Below, piece by piece: positions 26,314 through 35,371 of a DNA stretch of 64,000 nucleotides. Origin of the DNA: Balneolaceae bacterium (lineage in GTDB: Bacteria > Bacteroidota > Rhodothermia > Balneolales > Balneolaceae); the NCBI GenBank assembly GCA_006969905.1, contig CP030887.1, positions 62,001-126,000 of the forward strand, written 5' to 3'. The number at the start of each line of letters is the position of its first letter. Positions within the stretch are counted from its first letter, which is position 1. Position numbers and translations under genes: made by a program. The notes beneath the pieces were generated by a model. That model saw nothing but the letters and a program-made list of their open reading frames with translations, was not told the origin of the DNA and searched no databases.

Positions 26314-28806
26314 TTATTGAGTTTCTAATTCCCCGGCAGCTTTAAAGCCCTTATTCGCAAGTACCGATGGCGTGATATGAGCGTATTCTTCAAGAGTAAA
26401 ATCATCTACCTGGATAGCATCTTCTCTTGCAGATTCTGCTGTCTTAACAAGCTCACCCTCTTCTTTGGTTATGATACCTTTTGAAACAGCTTTTTCAACC
26501 AGCTGTTCCGGTGAGTCTTTAGGCAATTCTTTCTTTTTCATGGCTATGTATAACTTTTTATATGCAGGGGCAGCCTCAGTTATCAATTGCAATGTATGCT
26601 CATACCTTCCAACAGCTTCTGTCGGTTCTTTTGGAATGTAAATGCCATCCGTCATTCGATCGCGCAGTTCACCGGATTCCTGCATAGCTTTAGCTACTTT
26701 ATGGCCCAGGGCATCAGATGGATAAGTGCCGATAGGGTTTAACCTTGACCAAACTCCGGTTAACCTGAAAGCCCAGCTTAAACCGGGAACTTTTATCTCG
26801 CTAAATATCCCTTCAAAAGCTACCTGTATCCTATAGAATGCATAATCCATTGACCATCTGAAGAAGTCTTCATCTTCTTTCCTTCTTCCTTCAGCTTCAA
26901 ACCTGCGAAGGGTTGCCGTACCTAAGTACATAAAGCTTAAAATATCAGCATACCTCCCTGCTATTTTCTCTTTCATTTTCAATCCACCTCCATACGAGCC
27001 CAAAGCAATATCCGCCAGAAAAGCGAAGGTGGCTGAAGTCCAGGCCATCTTACGATAGTATTTTGCTGCTACTCCGCTTACCGGAGACCCAGCCAATCGC
27101 CCTCTTGTAATACCCAGCAGAAACGATCGCACTTTATTACGAGATACATGGCCAATATGCGCCCAGAAATTTTCATCAAAGGCTTTTACATCCTTTTCCA
27201 TAAGCGCATTGATCTCATTGAAAGCATAAGGATGGCATCGTATCGCCCCCTGCCCAAAAATCATCAGTGTACGGGTCAGGATATTAGCTCCTTCTACTGT
27301 AATGGCTATAGGTAAAGAAATATATCCATTTGCAAAAACATTTCGTGGGCCCCTGGATATTCCCGATCCTCCCACCACGTCCATTGCATCATTTATGATT
27401 TCCCTGGTCAACTCGGTGAAATTGTACTTGGCAATTGCTGTAACCACCGCTGGTTTTGCCCCCTTATCTAATCCTCCTGTTGTAAACTTTCGGGCAGATT
27501 CCATCAAATACGTATATCCACCAATTCGTGCCATGGGTTCTTCAATTCCTTCAAACTTCCCGATATTGAGTCCAAACTGCTTGCGAATAGCAGCGTAAGC
27601 ACCAACAACGCGAGTAGATAGCTTAGCTCCGCCAAGACCCTGGGCAGGTAACGATATTCCGCGCCCTACAGCCAGTGATTCCATCAACATTCTCCAGCCA
27701 TTTCCTGCACCGCCTTCCCCACCAATAATTGCATCAATAGGCACAATTACATCGTGCCCTTGCGTGGGGCAGTTATAAAATGGAACGCCTAGCGGATCAT
27801 GCCTTTTTCCTAACACCACGCCCTTTGTATCAGATGGGATAAGGGCGCAGGTAATTCCCAGGTCTTTTCCTTTACCTAAAAGATTTTCGGGATCGTGAAG
27901 CTTAAAAGCTAATCCTATCACAGTAGATATAGCTGCAAGTGTGATATACCTCTTATTCCAGTTTAGCTTCAGATATAACTCTCCGTCTTCACCTTTAAAA
28001 ACTTCTCCATTAGAAGTCATTCCGCCCGCATCCGATCCTGCGTTTGGCTCGGTGAGAGCAAAGCAGGGCATTTCGACACCGGCTGCTAAACGAGGTAAAT
28101 AATATTCCTTCTGCTTATCGGTACCATAGTGCATCAATAATTCTGCAGGGCCTAATGAATTGGGAACCATAATGGTTGTTGCGAGCGGGCCACATCTTGA
28201 AGCCAGTTTTGCTACAATAGCACTGTGAGCAGTTGCTGAAAACTCTAAACCCCCATATTTTTTGGGGATGATGAGGCCGAAGAACCCTTCTTTCCTCATA
28301 TAGTCCCAGGCTTCTTCTTCAAAATCCTTTTTTACAAAAACATCCCAGTCATTTACCAAACTGCACACTTTCTCAACCGGGCCATCCAGGAAAGCCTGTT
28401 CTTCAGTTGTTAATTCAGGATAGGGCTCATTAAGAATCCTTTTGAAATCAGGTTTGCCTGAAAACAGCTCCCCTTCCACCCAAACCGTTCCGGCTTCAAT
28501 AGCTGTTTGTTCAGTTTCAGATATAGTGGGCAGAAAGTTGAGTACATCCAGCAGCTTCATAATCGGGCTACTCAACAATACTCTTCGGAGTGGCTTTATA
28601 TTGAAAAGTAGTACCAAAGCGGTATAAACAATAAATAACCATTCCGGCGCGGCAAGGCCAATTAAAGCAGCATATCCTGCTAATGCCCACAATAAAAGCG
28701 GTGCACCGGTATATCCTAAAACCAATACCAAAATAATTGATGAACCAATAGAAACCCATAGCGGTAGTTCACCAAAAAAACCCAAAAGACTTAATAACTC
28801 TTCCAT
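26314..28806 (-). CDS. fadE: FadE-type acyl-CoA dehydrogenase
   Basis: This enzyme performs the first oxidation step of fatty-acid beta-oxidation. The 830 residues match the long FadE form (E. coli about 814) rather than 380-residue acyl-CoA dehydrogenases. The first 70 residues hold two or three hydrophobic helices (SIGSSIILVLVLGYTGAPLLLWALAGY in part), suggesting membrane attachment. The FAD/acyl-CoA dehydrogenase core includes CFALTEPNAGSDAGG, GNGWRMLMESLAVGRGISLPA and GGSGISRGPRN. A TetR regulator lies 19 bp upstream in the same operon, in keeping with fatty-acyl-responsive control. Confidence 0.95.
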   Translation of the reverse strand: MEELLSLLGFFGELPLWVSIGSSIILVLVLGYTGAPLLLWALAGYAALIGLAAPEWLFIVYTALVLLFNIKPLRRVLLSSPIMKLLDVLNFLPTISETEQTAIEAGTVWVEGELFSGKPDFKRILNEPYPELTTEEQAFLDGPVEKVCSLVNDWDVFVKKDFEEEAWDYMRKEGFFGLIIPKKYGGLEFSATAHSAIVAKLASRCGPLATTIMVPNSLGPAELLMHYGTDKQKEYYLPRLAAGVEMPCFALTEPNAGSDAGGMTSNGEVFKGEDGELYLKLNWNKRYITLAAISTVIGLAFKLHDPENLLGKGKDLGITCALIPSDTKGVVLGKRHDPLGVPFYNCPTQGHDVIVPIDAIIGGEGGAGNGWRMLMESLAVGRGISLPAQGLGGAKLSTRVVGAYAAIRKQFGLNIGKFEGIEEPMARIGGYTYLMESARKFTTGGLDKGAKPAVVTAIAKYNFTELTREIINDAMDVVGGSGISRGPRNVFANGYISLPIAITVEGANILTRTLMIFGQGAIRCHPYAFNEINALMEKDVKAFDENFWAHIGHVSRNKVRSFLLGITRGRLAGSPVSGVAAKYYRKMAWTSATFAFLADIALGSYGGGLKMKEKIAGRYADILSFMYLGTATLRRFEAEGRRKEDEDFFRWSMDYAFYRIQVAFEGIFSEIKVPGLSWAFRLTGVWSRLNPIGTYPSDALGHKVAKAMQESGELRDRMTDGIYIPKEPTEAVGRYEHTLQLITEAAPAYKKLYIAMKKKELPKDSPEQLVEKAVSKGIITKEEGELVKTAESAREDAIQVDDFTLEEYAHITPSVLANKGFKAAGELETQ

Positions 28807-28825
28807 TTTTTCTCCAAATTATTTG

Positions 28826-29425
28826 TTAGACGGTGCTCCTTACCAGGAAACCCTGCACAATATGATCTAATGATTCTTGCACAAATAAATCTCTGTCAAT
28901 CCTGTTGTCCAATCGTTGATTAATAACAACGGAAACTACTCCGTGTAACTGTGCCCATATTGAATACGCTGCAATCACAGGGTTCGCTACTTCCATTAAT
29001 CCTTTTGCAACCCCTTCTTCGATGAAACCAACCAGCAATTCATAACATCTCCGCGCTTTCCGGAATTTTTCTTTAGGATAACGAGACATAGCCTCGGGAT
29101 GAACATTATAAATGATCTGGTATTTCTCGGGATTGGTTAAGGCAAACTCTACATACGCCCTGATGTTTTCCGTAAACTTATCTACTACCGTAGTAGCTTG
29201 TAATACTTTGTCCTCAATAAATACACTTAGCTCCTCTACAGACTCTTCGATAAGTGTATGGAGCAAATGATCTTTATTGTCAAAATATAAATAGATACTC
29301 GTAGCAGAAACTCCCACTTCTTTTGCAATGCTGCGCATGGAAAGTGCTAAGTGCCCCTGGCTGTAAAGCAAAGTACGGCTGGTTTGTAGAATTCGTTCTC
29401 GCAATGATTGATCGGCATGTGACAT
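28826..29425 (-). CDS. TetR/AcrR-family regulator, probably of fatty-acid oxidation
   Basis: A 199-residue repressor-type protein with an N-terminal TetR helix-turn-helix (SLRERILQTSRTLLYSQGH, SMRSIAKEVGVSATSIYLYFDNKDHLL in segments) and a helical ligand domain whose end, AAYSIWAQLHGVVSVVIN, is the WHG-type (TetR_C) block. It is cotranscribed with fadE, 19 bp downstream, so it probably senses long-chain acyl-CoA, as FadR-like TetR proteins do in other bacteria. The upstream GTTAAC repeats are the likely operator. Confidence 0.93.
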   Translation of the reverse strand: MSHADQSLRERILQTSRTLLYSQGHLALSMRSIAKEVGVSATSIYLYFDNKDHLLHTLIEESVEELSVFIEDKVLQATTVVDKFTENIRAYVEFALTNPEKYQIIYNVHPEAMSRYPKEKFRKARRCYELLVGFIEEGVAKGLMEVANPVIAAYSIWAQLHGVVSVVINQRLDNRIDRDLFVQESLDHIVQGFLVRSTV

Positions 29426-29437
29426 ATAATAGAATGG

Positions 29438-29466
29438 GTTAACACTGTTAACTTAACGAAGTTAAC
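29438..29466. promoter_or_regulatory. GTTAAC-repeat operator upstream of the TetR-fadE operon
   Basis: Three GTTAAC boxes occur in 29 bp (29438, 29447, 29461). The last two form a perfect inverted repeat, GTTAACTT-AACG-AAGTTAAC (29447-29466), centred about 32 bp upstream of the regulator start. Layout and spacing fit TetR autorepression. Confidence 0.65.
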
Positions 29467-29640
29467 CATTCCTGAATGAAAATCAAGCCTGCCAGTTTTC
29501 AAATATGCCTTGATTAAGCGAAAACATAAAGCAGTGGGGATGATGAGCTACTTTCACACGAAAATAAACCACAAAATAATACATACCTGATGTTCGTATG
29601 ACGATATCAAACCAATTTTTAAGGACTATACACAATGTGC

Positions 29641-30594
29641 TTATACTTTATTCATCACCAAATATGTTGTATAAGCTATATAAAATCCTAAGAGAATTCC
29701 GGCTTCCCATCGATCCAGTTTTTTCTTTTGTCCAGTCAACATTGAAGCAAATAAAAAAGCTGAGCCACCAATCAGGATATACAGATCCGAATTAAACTCT
29801 GAACTATACTCAATCGGTTTGATTATGGTACTTATTGAAAAAATAAAGAGGATATTAAAAATGTTCGAACCAATAATATTCCCAATTGCAATGTCACTAT
29901 TTTTTTTTACCGCTGCTACAATAGAAGTGACTAACTCAGGTAATGATGTGCCCGCCGCTACAATTGTTAACCCGATAATTTTTTCACTTATACCTAAATA
30001 ATTTGCGATACCCACGCTGTTAATTACAACAAGTTGTCCTCCTAAAATCAATCCAGCCAACCCAAAAATTATCAAAACTCCAATCTTTAACATTGATTTT
30101 TGATCGGGCTCATTTTGAATTTGAGGATCATTTCTGATGTACTTAAATACATAAAATAAGAAAAGGCAAAAAAGCACTAACATTATTACCCCATCAATCC
30201 TACTATAATAGCTTTGCCCTGAAAAATTAAAATCATTAAGAAGCAACAAGAGTACTATTGAGACAAATAGGGATATCGGTATTTCTTTCCATACTGTTGA
30301 TGATTGAACTTTAATTGGCAGAATAATTCCAGACAACCCAAGAATAATGAACAGATTGAAGTTATTGCTGCCTATAACATTCCCTAGTACTATGTCGGAG
30401 TAGCCATTTAATGATGCAACAATACTTACGACTAATTCTGGAGCTGAAGTACCAAAGGCCACTATTGTCAATCCTATTACCAAGCCTGATACTTTATATC
30501 TTTTTGCCAGGGCTGATGCACCTTCCACAAGCAAATTTGCCCCAGTAATCAAAGAAACAAATCCAACAACAATTAATAAAAAAGGTACTGCCAT
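29641..30594 (-). CDS. CaCA-family calcium/sodium antiporter (YrbG type)
   Basis: A 317-residue inner-membrane antiporter of about ten helices. The two inverted alpha-repeats are clear: GTSAPELVVSIVAS with GNVIGSNNFNLF in the first half and GTSLPELVTSIVAA with GNIIGSNIFNILF in the second, carrying the acidic and Asn residues that bind calcium and sodium. The sequence shape matches prokaryotic K+-independent exchangers (YrbG). It is monocistronic, with no regulator beside it. Confidence 0.94.
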   Translation of the reverse strand: MAVPFLLIVVGFVSLITGANLLVEGASALAKRYKVSGLVIGLTIVAFGTSAPELVVSIVASLNGYSDIVLGNVIGSNNFNLFIILGLSGIILPIKVQSSTVWKEIPISLFVSIVLLLLLNDFNFSGQSYYSRIDGVIMLVLFCLFLFYVFKYIRNDPQIQNEPDQKSMLKIGVLIIFGLAGLILGGQLVVINSVGIANYLGISEKIIGLTIVAAGTSLPELVTSIVAAVKKNSDIAIGNIIGSNIFNILFIFSISTIIKPIEYSSEFNSDLYILIGGSAFLFASMLTGQKKKLDRWEAGILLGFYIAYTTYLVMNKV

Positions 30595-30763
30595 ACAATA
30601 AAATTAGGATTCAAGTATAGATGCTCAATAAAGCATCTTATTTAATCAAGTTCTTTAAATCTGGTCAAATATCCCGCAACATATTTTAACCTGCTCAGGC
30701 TTTTATCTTTCTATCCAAAATCTCTATTTAGATCATACTTGTAATTAATTAATCACCCGGCTT

Positions 30764-31705
30764 ATGCGCTTCTTATTACAAAATTTTTTTCTGAGCCTCA
30801 TCATTATCATTATAGCTACCATCCCGGCAAAAGCACATCCCTGGGGCGGCTTGGTAATTGATGCTACAGGGAACATCTATTTTACTTTTATATGCCCTAT
30901 GGTTGATGATGATCACCATTATGCCTGCGTCTGGAAACTGAATAGCGTAAATGAACTCGAAGAAATAATAAAGTCCACTTCTTCCCCAAGTGATTTTATT
31001 CTGGCCAGGGATGCCGGAAGAATGATCTTTGCCGCTGAGAGATCCGGAAACGGCCCGGGTTATAGAAATACCCTTTGGCAGATAAACGGTACTTCCGCCA
31101 AGCATCTGATTCCTCCTGCTCGCGACCAAAATGCATTTCATATACAGGCATATACTATTCGCAACAAGAAGATCTATTTTGCTAAAGAAAATGAAGTTTT
31201 TGCAAGAGATTCACTCGGTATAGTTACTCAATTACAACTGGGAGCTGATCTACCAAGAATTGATCTAATGAAATGGAGCCCTGCAGGTGAACTGTACATT
31301 TTTGCACAGGGCACTATCTACATTTTAGAGGAAGGAAATAAGGTGCGTGAGTTGGTACGTGGTTTAAAAAAAACGAAGCCTAAAAACCTCCCTTTCTCCG
31401 GGGCAAATATTTTCTTTGATATGGCAATTGATGAAAACAGGAATGTGTACCTGGCTTATTTTGGTAACAGAGAGGTTATCAAAGTTTCTCCTGATGGTAA
31501 AGCCTCTACTTTTTTGGTGTCTGAAGGGAGGTGGTCTCCCCATGGTGTTGATGTATTTAACGGAAAGATATATGTTTTGGAGTCAACCATAGGAAGAACT
31601 AATCCCTTGAAGTCTTGGGAAAGCACCGAAATTATACCCAGGGTTAGAAAAGTAAATGAACAGGGGCAGGTTTCAGTATTGTTTACTTATGAGAGCAAAA
31701 ATTAA
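30764..31705 (+). CDS. Secreted beta-propeller-like protein (NHL/SMP-30-like), unknown function
   Basis: A 313-residue protein with a clear signal peptide (FFLSLIIIIIATIPAKA) followed by repeats of about 40-50 residues, each with a short Asp/Gly-rich strand turn: GLVIDATGNIYFTF, MKWSPAGELYIFAQG, MAIDENRNVYLAYFGNREVIKVSPDGKASTF in pieces, and GVDVFNGKIYVLES. This is the pattern of NHL or SMP-30-type propellers. No enzymatic motif is evident, and the mature start HPWGG is unusual (N-terminal His). It is convergent with trmB, the two stop codons overlapping by 4 bp. Confidence 0.8.
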   Translation: MRFLLQNFFLSLIIIIIATIPAKAHPWGGLVIDATGNIYFTFICPMVDDDHHYACVWKLNSVNELEEIIKSTSSPSDFILARDAGRMIFAAERSGNGPGYRNTLWQINGTSAKHLIPPARDQNAFHIQAYTIRNKKIYFAKENEVFARDSLGIVTQLQLGADLPRIDLMKWSPAGELYIFAQGTIYILEEGNKVRELVRGLKKTKPKNLPFSGANIFFDMAIDENRNVYLAYFGNREVIKVSPDGKASTFLVSEGRWSPHGVDVFNGKIYVLESTIGRTNPLKSWESTEIIPRVRKVNEQGQVSVLFTYESKN

Positions 31706-32355
31706 AGCCTGAAGGATAAAAACTTACTTGTTTTCCCATTTGCAAGATGTATCTTCTCGTAATAGGTTATTATAGATAATTCCGGGTGATCCTTATGTTT
31801 TTTATGAACATCAGGAATATCTTTGAGCAACTTGAGGCCTTCGTTACTGATCACTTCCTTAGTGTATTCATAAAGAAGGTCACTATCTGTCTTTAAATTA
31901 ATCACAGTACCTTTCTTCACCACTTTTCTGTACAGTTCTAAAAACTTGGGAGAGGTTAACCTTTTTCTCTCCTTATTTATGTATGGATCCGGAAACAGAA
32001 TCCAGATTTCATCAACCTCATCCTGTATAAAAAACTGGTCTAAGTGATCAATATAGGCTCGCAGATACCTGACGTTTTCTAAGCCACGATCAAGGGCGTC
32101 CTTTGCTCCAACCCACATCCTGTTACCTTTAATATCCACTCCTATAAAGTTTTTATCAGGATAAAGTTCAGCAAGCCCCCTCGAATATTCTCCTTTCCCA
32201 CAGGCAAGTTCCAAAACAATGGGGTTATCATTTTTGAATATTTTTGATGACCACGTACCCGATGGAAATGGATTAGAACTGTTATAATCAGACCACTCGA
32301 AAACATTCGGGAGCGTCTTCATTTCGTCAAAGCGTTTTTGCTTTACCTGGGGCAT
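31702..32355 (-). CDS. trmB: tRNA (guanine-46-N7)-methyltransferase
   Basis: This SAM-dependent enzyme adds m7G at position 46 of tRNA. The SAM site is LELACGKGEYSRGLAELYP, and the family motif FPDPYINKERKRLTSPKFLELY follows. I place the start at MPQVKQKRFDEMKTLPNVFEW (32355), which matches the usual short TrmB N-terminus and begins one base after the pdxH stop. The longer start at 32403 would overlap pdxH by 47 bp. It is the last gene of a thioredoxin-pdxH-trmB operon. Confidence 0.94.
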   Translation of the reverse strand: MPQVKQKRFDEMKTLPNVFEWSDYNSSNPFPSGTWSSKIFKNDNPIVLELACGKGEYSRGLAELYPDKNFIGVDIKGNRMWVGAKDALDRGLENVRYLRAYIDHLDQFFIQDEVDEIWILFPDPYINKERKRLTSPKFLELYRKVVKKGTVINLKTDSDLLYEYTKEVISNEGLKLLKDIPDVHKKHKDHPELSIITYYEKIHLANGKTSKFLSFRL

Positions 32356-32356
32356 A

Positions 32357-33001
32357 TCAGGGTGAAAGCCTTTTGATACTCCAATTTGAGCCTTCCAGTT
32401 CATATTTCACACGATCATGAAGCCGGCTTCTCCTTCCCTGCCAAAATTCAAATGCTGTTGGTTTCACAAGGTATCCGCCCCAACTTTCGGGCATCGGAAC
32501 TTCACCCTCAGGATACTTTTCCTCAAGCTCAGTAAAACGATCTTCAAGAAACTGACGATTGGGAACCACTTTACTTTGATCAGACGCCAGTGCACCTATC
32601 TGGCTCTTATATGGCCGTTCCCTGAAGTATTCTTCGCTGACAGCTCTCGGAAGTTTTGTAGCTGTACCATCAATGCGTATCTGGCGTTCCAGTTCCATCC
32701 AAAAAAAGCATAACGAGACATTCGGATTTGAATCAATCTCTTTGCCCTTATCACTGGCTAAATTCGTATAAAACACAAAACCTTCCTTGTCATAGCCCTT
32801 TAATAGAATCACACGCACATGAGGTTTTCCTTCCGAATCAACTGTAGCAACATGCATCGCATTAGGTCCGGGTATCTTAGCATCCAGTGCTTCTTCAAAC
32901 CAACTATCAAATTGGTTTAGCGGATTAGAATCTACTTTATTTTCATCCAATGAGTTTTTAGAATACTCATCTCTTAGTTGCTGCAAGTCTTGAGTTTTCA
33001 T
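32357..33001 (-). CDS. pdxH: Pyridoxamine/pyridoxine 5'-phosphate oxidase
   Basis: This FMN enzyme makes pyridoxal 5'-phosphate in B6 synthesis and salvage. The 214 residues show the FMN and substrate signatures RVILLKGYDKEGFVFYTNLASDKG in segments, FRERPYKSQIGALASDQS and the C-terminal EFWQGRRSRLHDR. Its ATG overlaps the upstream thioredoxin-like gene by four bases (ATGA), and trmB follows one base later. PLP demand in the window is high (rocD, lat, megL), but this is not evidence of co-regulation. Confidence 0.97.
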   Translation of the reverse strand: MKTQDLQQLRDEYSKNSLDENKVDSNPLNQFDSWFEEALDAKIPGPNAMHVATVDSEGKPHVRVILLKGYDKEGFVFYTNLASDKGKEIDSNPNVSLCFFWMELERQIRIDGTATKLPRAVSEEYFRERPYKSQIGALASDQSKVVPNRQFLEDRFTELEEKYPEGEVPMPESWGGYLVKPTAFEFWQGRRSRLHDRVKYELEGSNWSIKRLSP

Positions 33002-33579
33002 TTTTTAAAATATTCCGGTTCGTTTCCAGGTTTCCATTTTATGTTGCATCCCATACTGGGGAGCTGGGGTTCAAACTTTTCTTCCCCTTCAAGCATAGTA
33101 TCTGTTGCCATTCTTAAATCCCGGCCTGATATAGGCATATTATTCCCGGGCCTGCTTTGGTCAAACTGGCCGCGGTAATAAAGTTTTAAACTCTCATCAA
33201 AAAGATAGAAGTCTGGTGTACAAGCCGCTTTATATGCTTTGGCTATTTGTTGGTCTTCATCAAAAAGATATGGAAAAGGATAAGCGTACTCTATGGCCAC
33301 TTTTCGCATATAATCAGGGCTGTCCTGGGGATAATTAGCAATATCATTAGAACTTATTGCCACACACTCTATACCCTTGCCTTTGTAATCATTGGCAAAT
33401 TCAACAAGCGCATTGTTTAAGTGTTTAACGAAAGGACAGTGATTACAAATAAACATTACCAGCAACCCTTTGGAGCCTCTGAAATTGTCTAATGATACAG
33501 TACCTCCCATCACGTTTGGGAGTGAAAAGTCTGGGGCTCTTGTTCCAAGGTCGAGCATGGTAGATAATGTAGCAGCCAT
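32998..33579 (-). CDS. Thioredoxin-fold (AhpC/TSA-like) redoxin
   Basis: A 193-residue protein with a peroxiredoxin-like fold (FSLPNVMGGTVSLDNFRGSKGLLVMFICNHCPFVKHLN in segments). The motif CNHCPFVKHLNNALVEF is typical of the thioredoxin family protein group often called YkuV/alkyl hydroperoxide reductase-like, with a CxxC pair. It lacks a signal peptide, so it is cytosolic. It is the first gene of a coupled operon with pdxH and trmB. Its redox partner is unknown. Confidence 0.9.
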   Translation of the reverse strand: MAATLSTMLDLGTRAPDFSLPNVMGGTVSLDNFRGSKGLLVMFICNHCPFVKHLNNALVEFANDYKGKGIECVAISSNDIANYPQDSPDYMRKVAIEYAYPFPYLFDEDQQIAKAYKAACTPDFYLFDESLKLYYRGQFDQSRPGNNMPISGRDLRMATDTMLEGEEKFEPQLPSMGCNIKWKPGNEPEYFKK

Positions 33580-33630
33580 AAGTATTTCCTGTTTATCTTA
33601 AAGAATATTGTATACGAATATAAATTCCTG

Positions 33631-34032
33631 ATGAAGCCAATAACAAAGATATTGAATGCCAGAGACAAAGTGTTATTCGAAAAAGCACTAAAAGTATATA
33701 TTTTTTCCAGGCAGCAGGGTGTCTCAAACCTGGAACCTGATCTTAAAGAGCGCCTCTCGTATTCAGGCACTATTGCTTATTCTCTTATTACTACTTTTAT
33801 AAAAAAAGGGACTTTGAGAATCGAGTACATGGATTTCCTGAACGAAGAACTCAAAAAGCTCAATACTGCAAACAAATCCATGTTTAAGGCCTTACAGGTG
33901 CTGCCAAATGAAATTGATGAGATATCGCTTTACAATAACTTTTCTCTGTCTTTTTTCGATGAGGATGAGCAGTGTAAAATTATCCTCACCTATGATTCAA
34001 ACCAAGGAATAGCTGCTTTAAAACCTGAATAA
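33631..34032 (+). CDS. Hypothetical soluble protein, 133 residues
   Basis: I do not recognise this protein. It has no signal peptide or membrane helix. The N-terminal two thirds is Lys/Glu-rich and helical (NARDKVLFEKALKVYIFS, FLNEELKKLNTANKSMFKALQVLPNEIDE in parts), and the end has a short strand-rich piece (CKIILTYDSN). It is divergent from the thioredoxin gene with a 51-bp gap, and a hairpin structure follows its stop codon. Codon use looks like the neighbours, so it is probably a genuine lineage-specific gene. Confidence 0.65.
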   Translation: MKPITKILNARDKVLFEKALKVYIFSRQQGVSNLEPDLKERLSYSGTIAYSLITTFIKKGTLRIEYMDFLNEELKKLNTANKSMFKALQVLPNEIDEISLYNNFSLSFFDEDEQCKIILTYDSNQGIAALKPE

Positions 34033-34041
34033 AATAAAAAA

Positions 34042-34120
34042 CCCGATACCTTTTAAGATTGCAAAACATGAGGCTATCTATGTTTTTTAAAAAGCTACTC
34101 TCTCAATTAAAGGTATCGGG
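34042..34120. repeat. Nested inverted repeats after the 133-residue gene
   Basis: A perfect 12-bp inverted repeat (CCCGATACCTTT at 34042-34053, its complement at 34109-34120) encloses a second hairpin, AAAACAT / ATGTTTT (34063-34069 and 34080-34086) followed by a T run. The inner hairpin could be the terminator of the upstream gene. The outer arms suggest a further structured RNA or a small insertion element. Confidence 0.55.
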
Positions 34121-34188
34121 AAGCTACTGTGCATAAGACGTAGGTATTCACAAAATAGTTTCCGATAACTCTCCCTTTTTTCGTTTAA

Positions 34189-35250
34189 TTATGTAAATAA
34201 TTGCAGTTGTTTTCCGCCTGATTGTAAAAAATACTCAGTAGTCAACTCTATGTTATGTTCATTTAGCCCTAATCTCTTTGCCTGTAGTTCGAAAAGAGTT
34301 TTAATCTGCGTTGAAAAATTTCCTTCGCCTCTCATTCTCTTTCCCCACTCTGCTTCATAAAGCTTGCCTCCGCGCATATTTAAAAGCCTGTTCTTTATTT
34401 TCTCCTTTCTGTCAGGAAAGTGTTGTTCTAACCAGTCGGTAAATAAATCTTTTACTTTGTAGGGGAGCCGAACAATTATGTAGCTCGCCTGTTTAGCGCC
34501 TGCATTTGCCGCCGCTTTTAAAATATCTGCGCATTCATGATCCGTTAATCCCGGAATAATAGGAGCTACATTCACCCTTACGGGAATGCCCGCCTTAGAG
34601 AGTTTTTCAATTGCCTCTAATCTTTTTTTGGGTGATGAAGTACGAGGCTCCATAATCTGTGCCAACTTTGAATCAAGCGTGGTAATTGAAAGTGTAACAC
34701 TCACGCAGTTGTATTCACTCAATTCAGAAATAACATCAATATCCCTGGTTATCAAATGATTCTTCGTAATCAATCCGACCGGATTTCGGAATTCTGCAAA
34801 AACCTTAAGGCACTCTCTTGTTATCTCAAGCTTTCTTTCAATCGGCTGGTAGCAATCTGTTACACCGCTTAATGCTACAATCTGTGGCTTCCATTTAGGA
34901 GACCTGAACGTTTTCCGTAACAATTCCGGTGCTTTATACTTCACCATTATTTTCGATTCAAAATCCAAACCTACAGAAAAGCCTAAATACTCATGATACG
35001 GCCTTGCGTAACAATAAATACAACCATGCTCACATCCCCTGTATGGGTTTAGGCCAGCTTCAAATGGAATATCTGGGCTTTTATTCCATGAGATTATTTC
35101 CTTAGTGTCATCGGCAAATAACTGGGTTTTAAAGGAAGGCTTCTCTCCCGTTTCTTCATCCAGGTCATAATCAATGTAATCCCCTTCAAATCTGTTAACC
35201 GGGTTATCTGAAGCACCTCTTCCTCTTTTGGGTTTTTGTAAACGAGTCAT
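34189..35250 (-). CDS. PA0069-family radical SAM protein
   Basis: A 353-residue radical SAM enzyme. The 4Fe-4S/SAM motif is CEHGCIYCYARP (CxxxCxxC) near residue 73, followed by the signature HEYLGFSVGLDFESKI. Later blocks include GVTDCYQPIERKLEITRECL and NVAPIIPGLTD. The group is related to spore photoproduct lyase by architecture, but its reaction is not established. The protein has an extra basic, Gly-rich N-terminus (KPKRGRGASDNPVNRFEGDY) that is a known family feature. Monocistronic. Confidence 0.92.
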   Translation of the reverse strand: MTRLQKPKRGRGASDNPVNRFEGDYIDYDLDEETGEKPSFKTQLFADDTKEIISWNKSPDIPFEAGLNPYRGCEHGCIYCYARPYHEYLGFSVGLDFESKIMVKYKAPELLRKTFRSPKWKPQIVALSGVTDCYQPIERKLEITRECLKVFAEFRNPVGLITKNHLITRDIDVISELSEYNCVSVTLSITTLDSKLAQIMEPRTSSPKKRLEAIEKLSKAGIPVRVNVAPIIPGLTDHECADILKAAANAGAKQASYIIVRLPYKVKDLFTDWLEQHFPDRKEKIKNRLLNMRGGKLYEAEWGKRMRGEGNFSTQIKTLFELQAKRLGLNEHNIELTTEYFLQSGGKQLQLFT

Positions 35251-35317
35251 GAATTATAATTATACACATATTTCTTACATATAAATGTACTCTTACTTTT
35301 ATATAACTACAAATAAA

Positions 35318-35340
35318 AAAGCCCTCGAATAGAGGGCTTT
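35318..35340 (-). terminator. Intrinsic terminator of the 266-residue lipoprotein gene
   Basis: AAAGCCCTC (35318-35326) pairs with GAGGGCTTT (35332-35340) around a 5-nt loop. On the minus strand it is followed by a T run, 31 bp past the stop codon. Confidence 0.85.
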
Positions 35341-35371
35341 GAAAACAAAATTAAATTAAGCTGTAGAGGTG

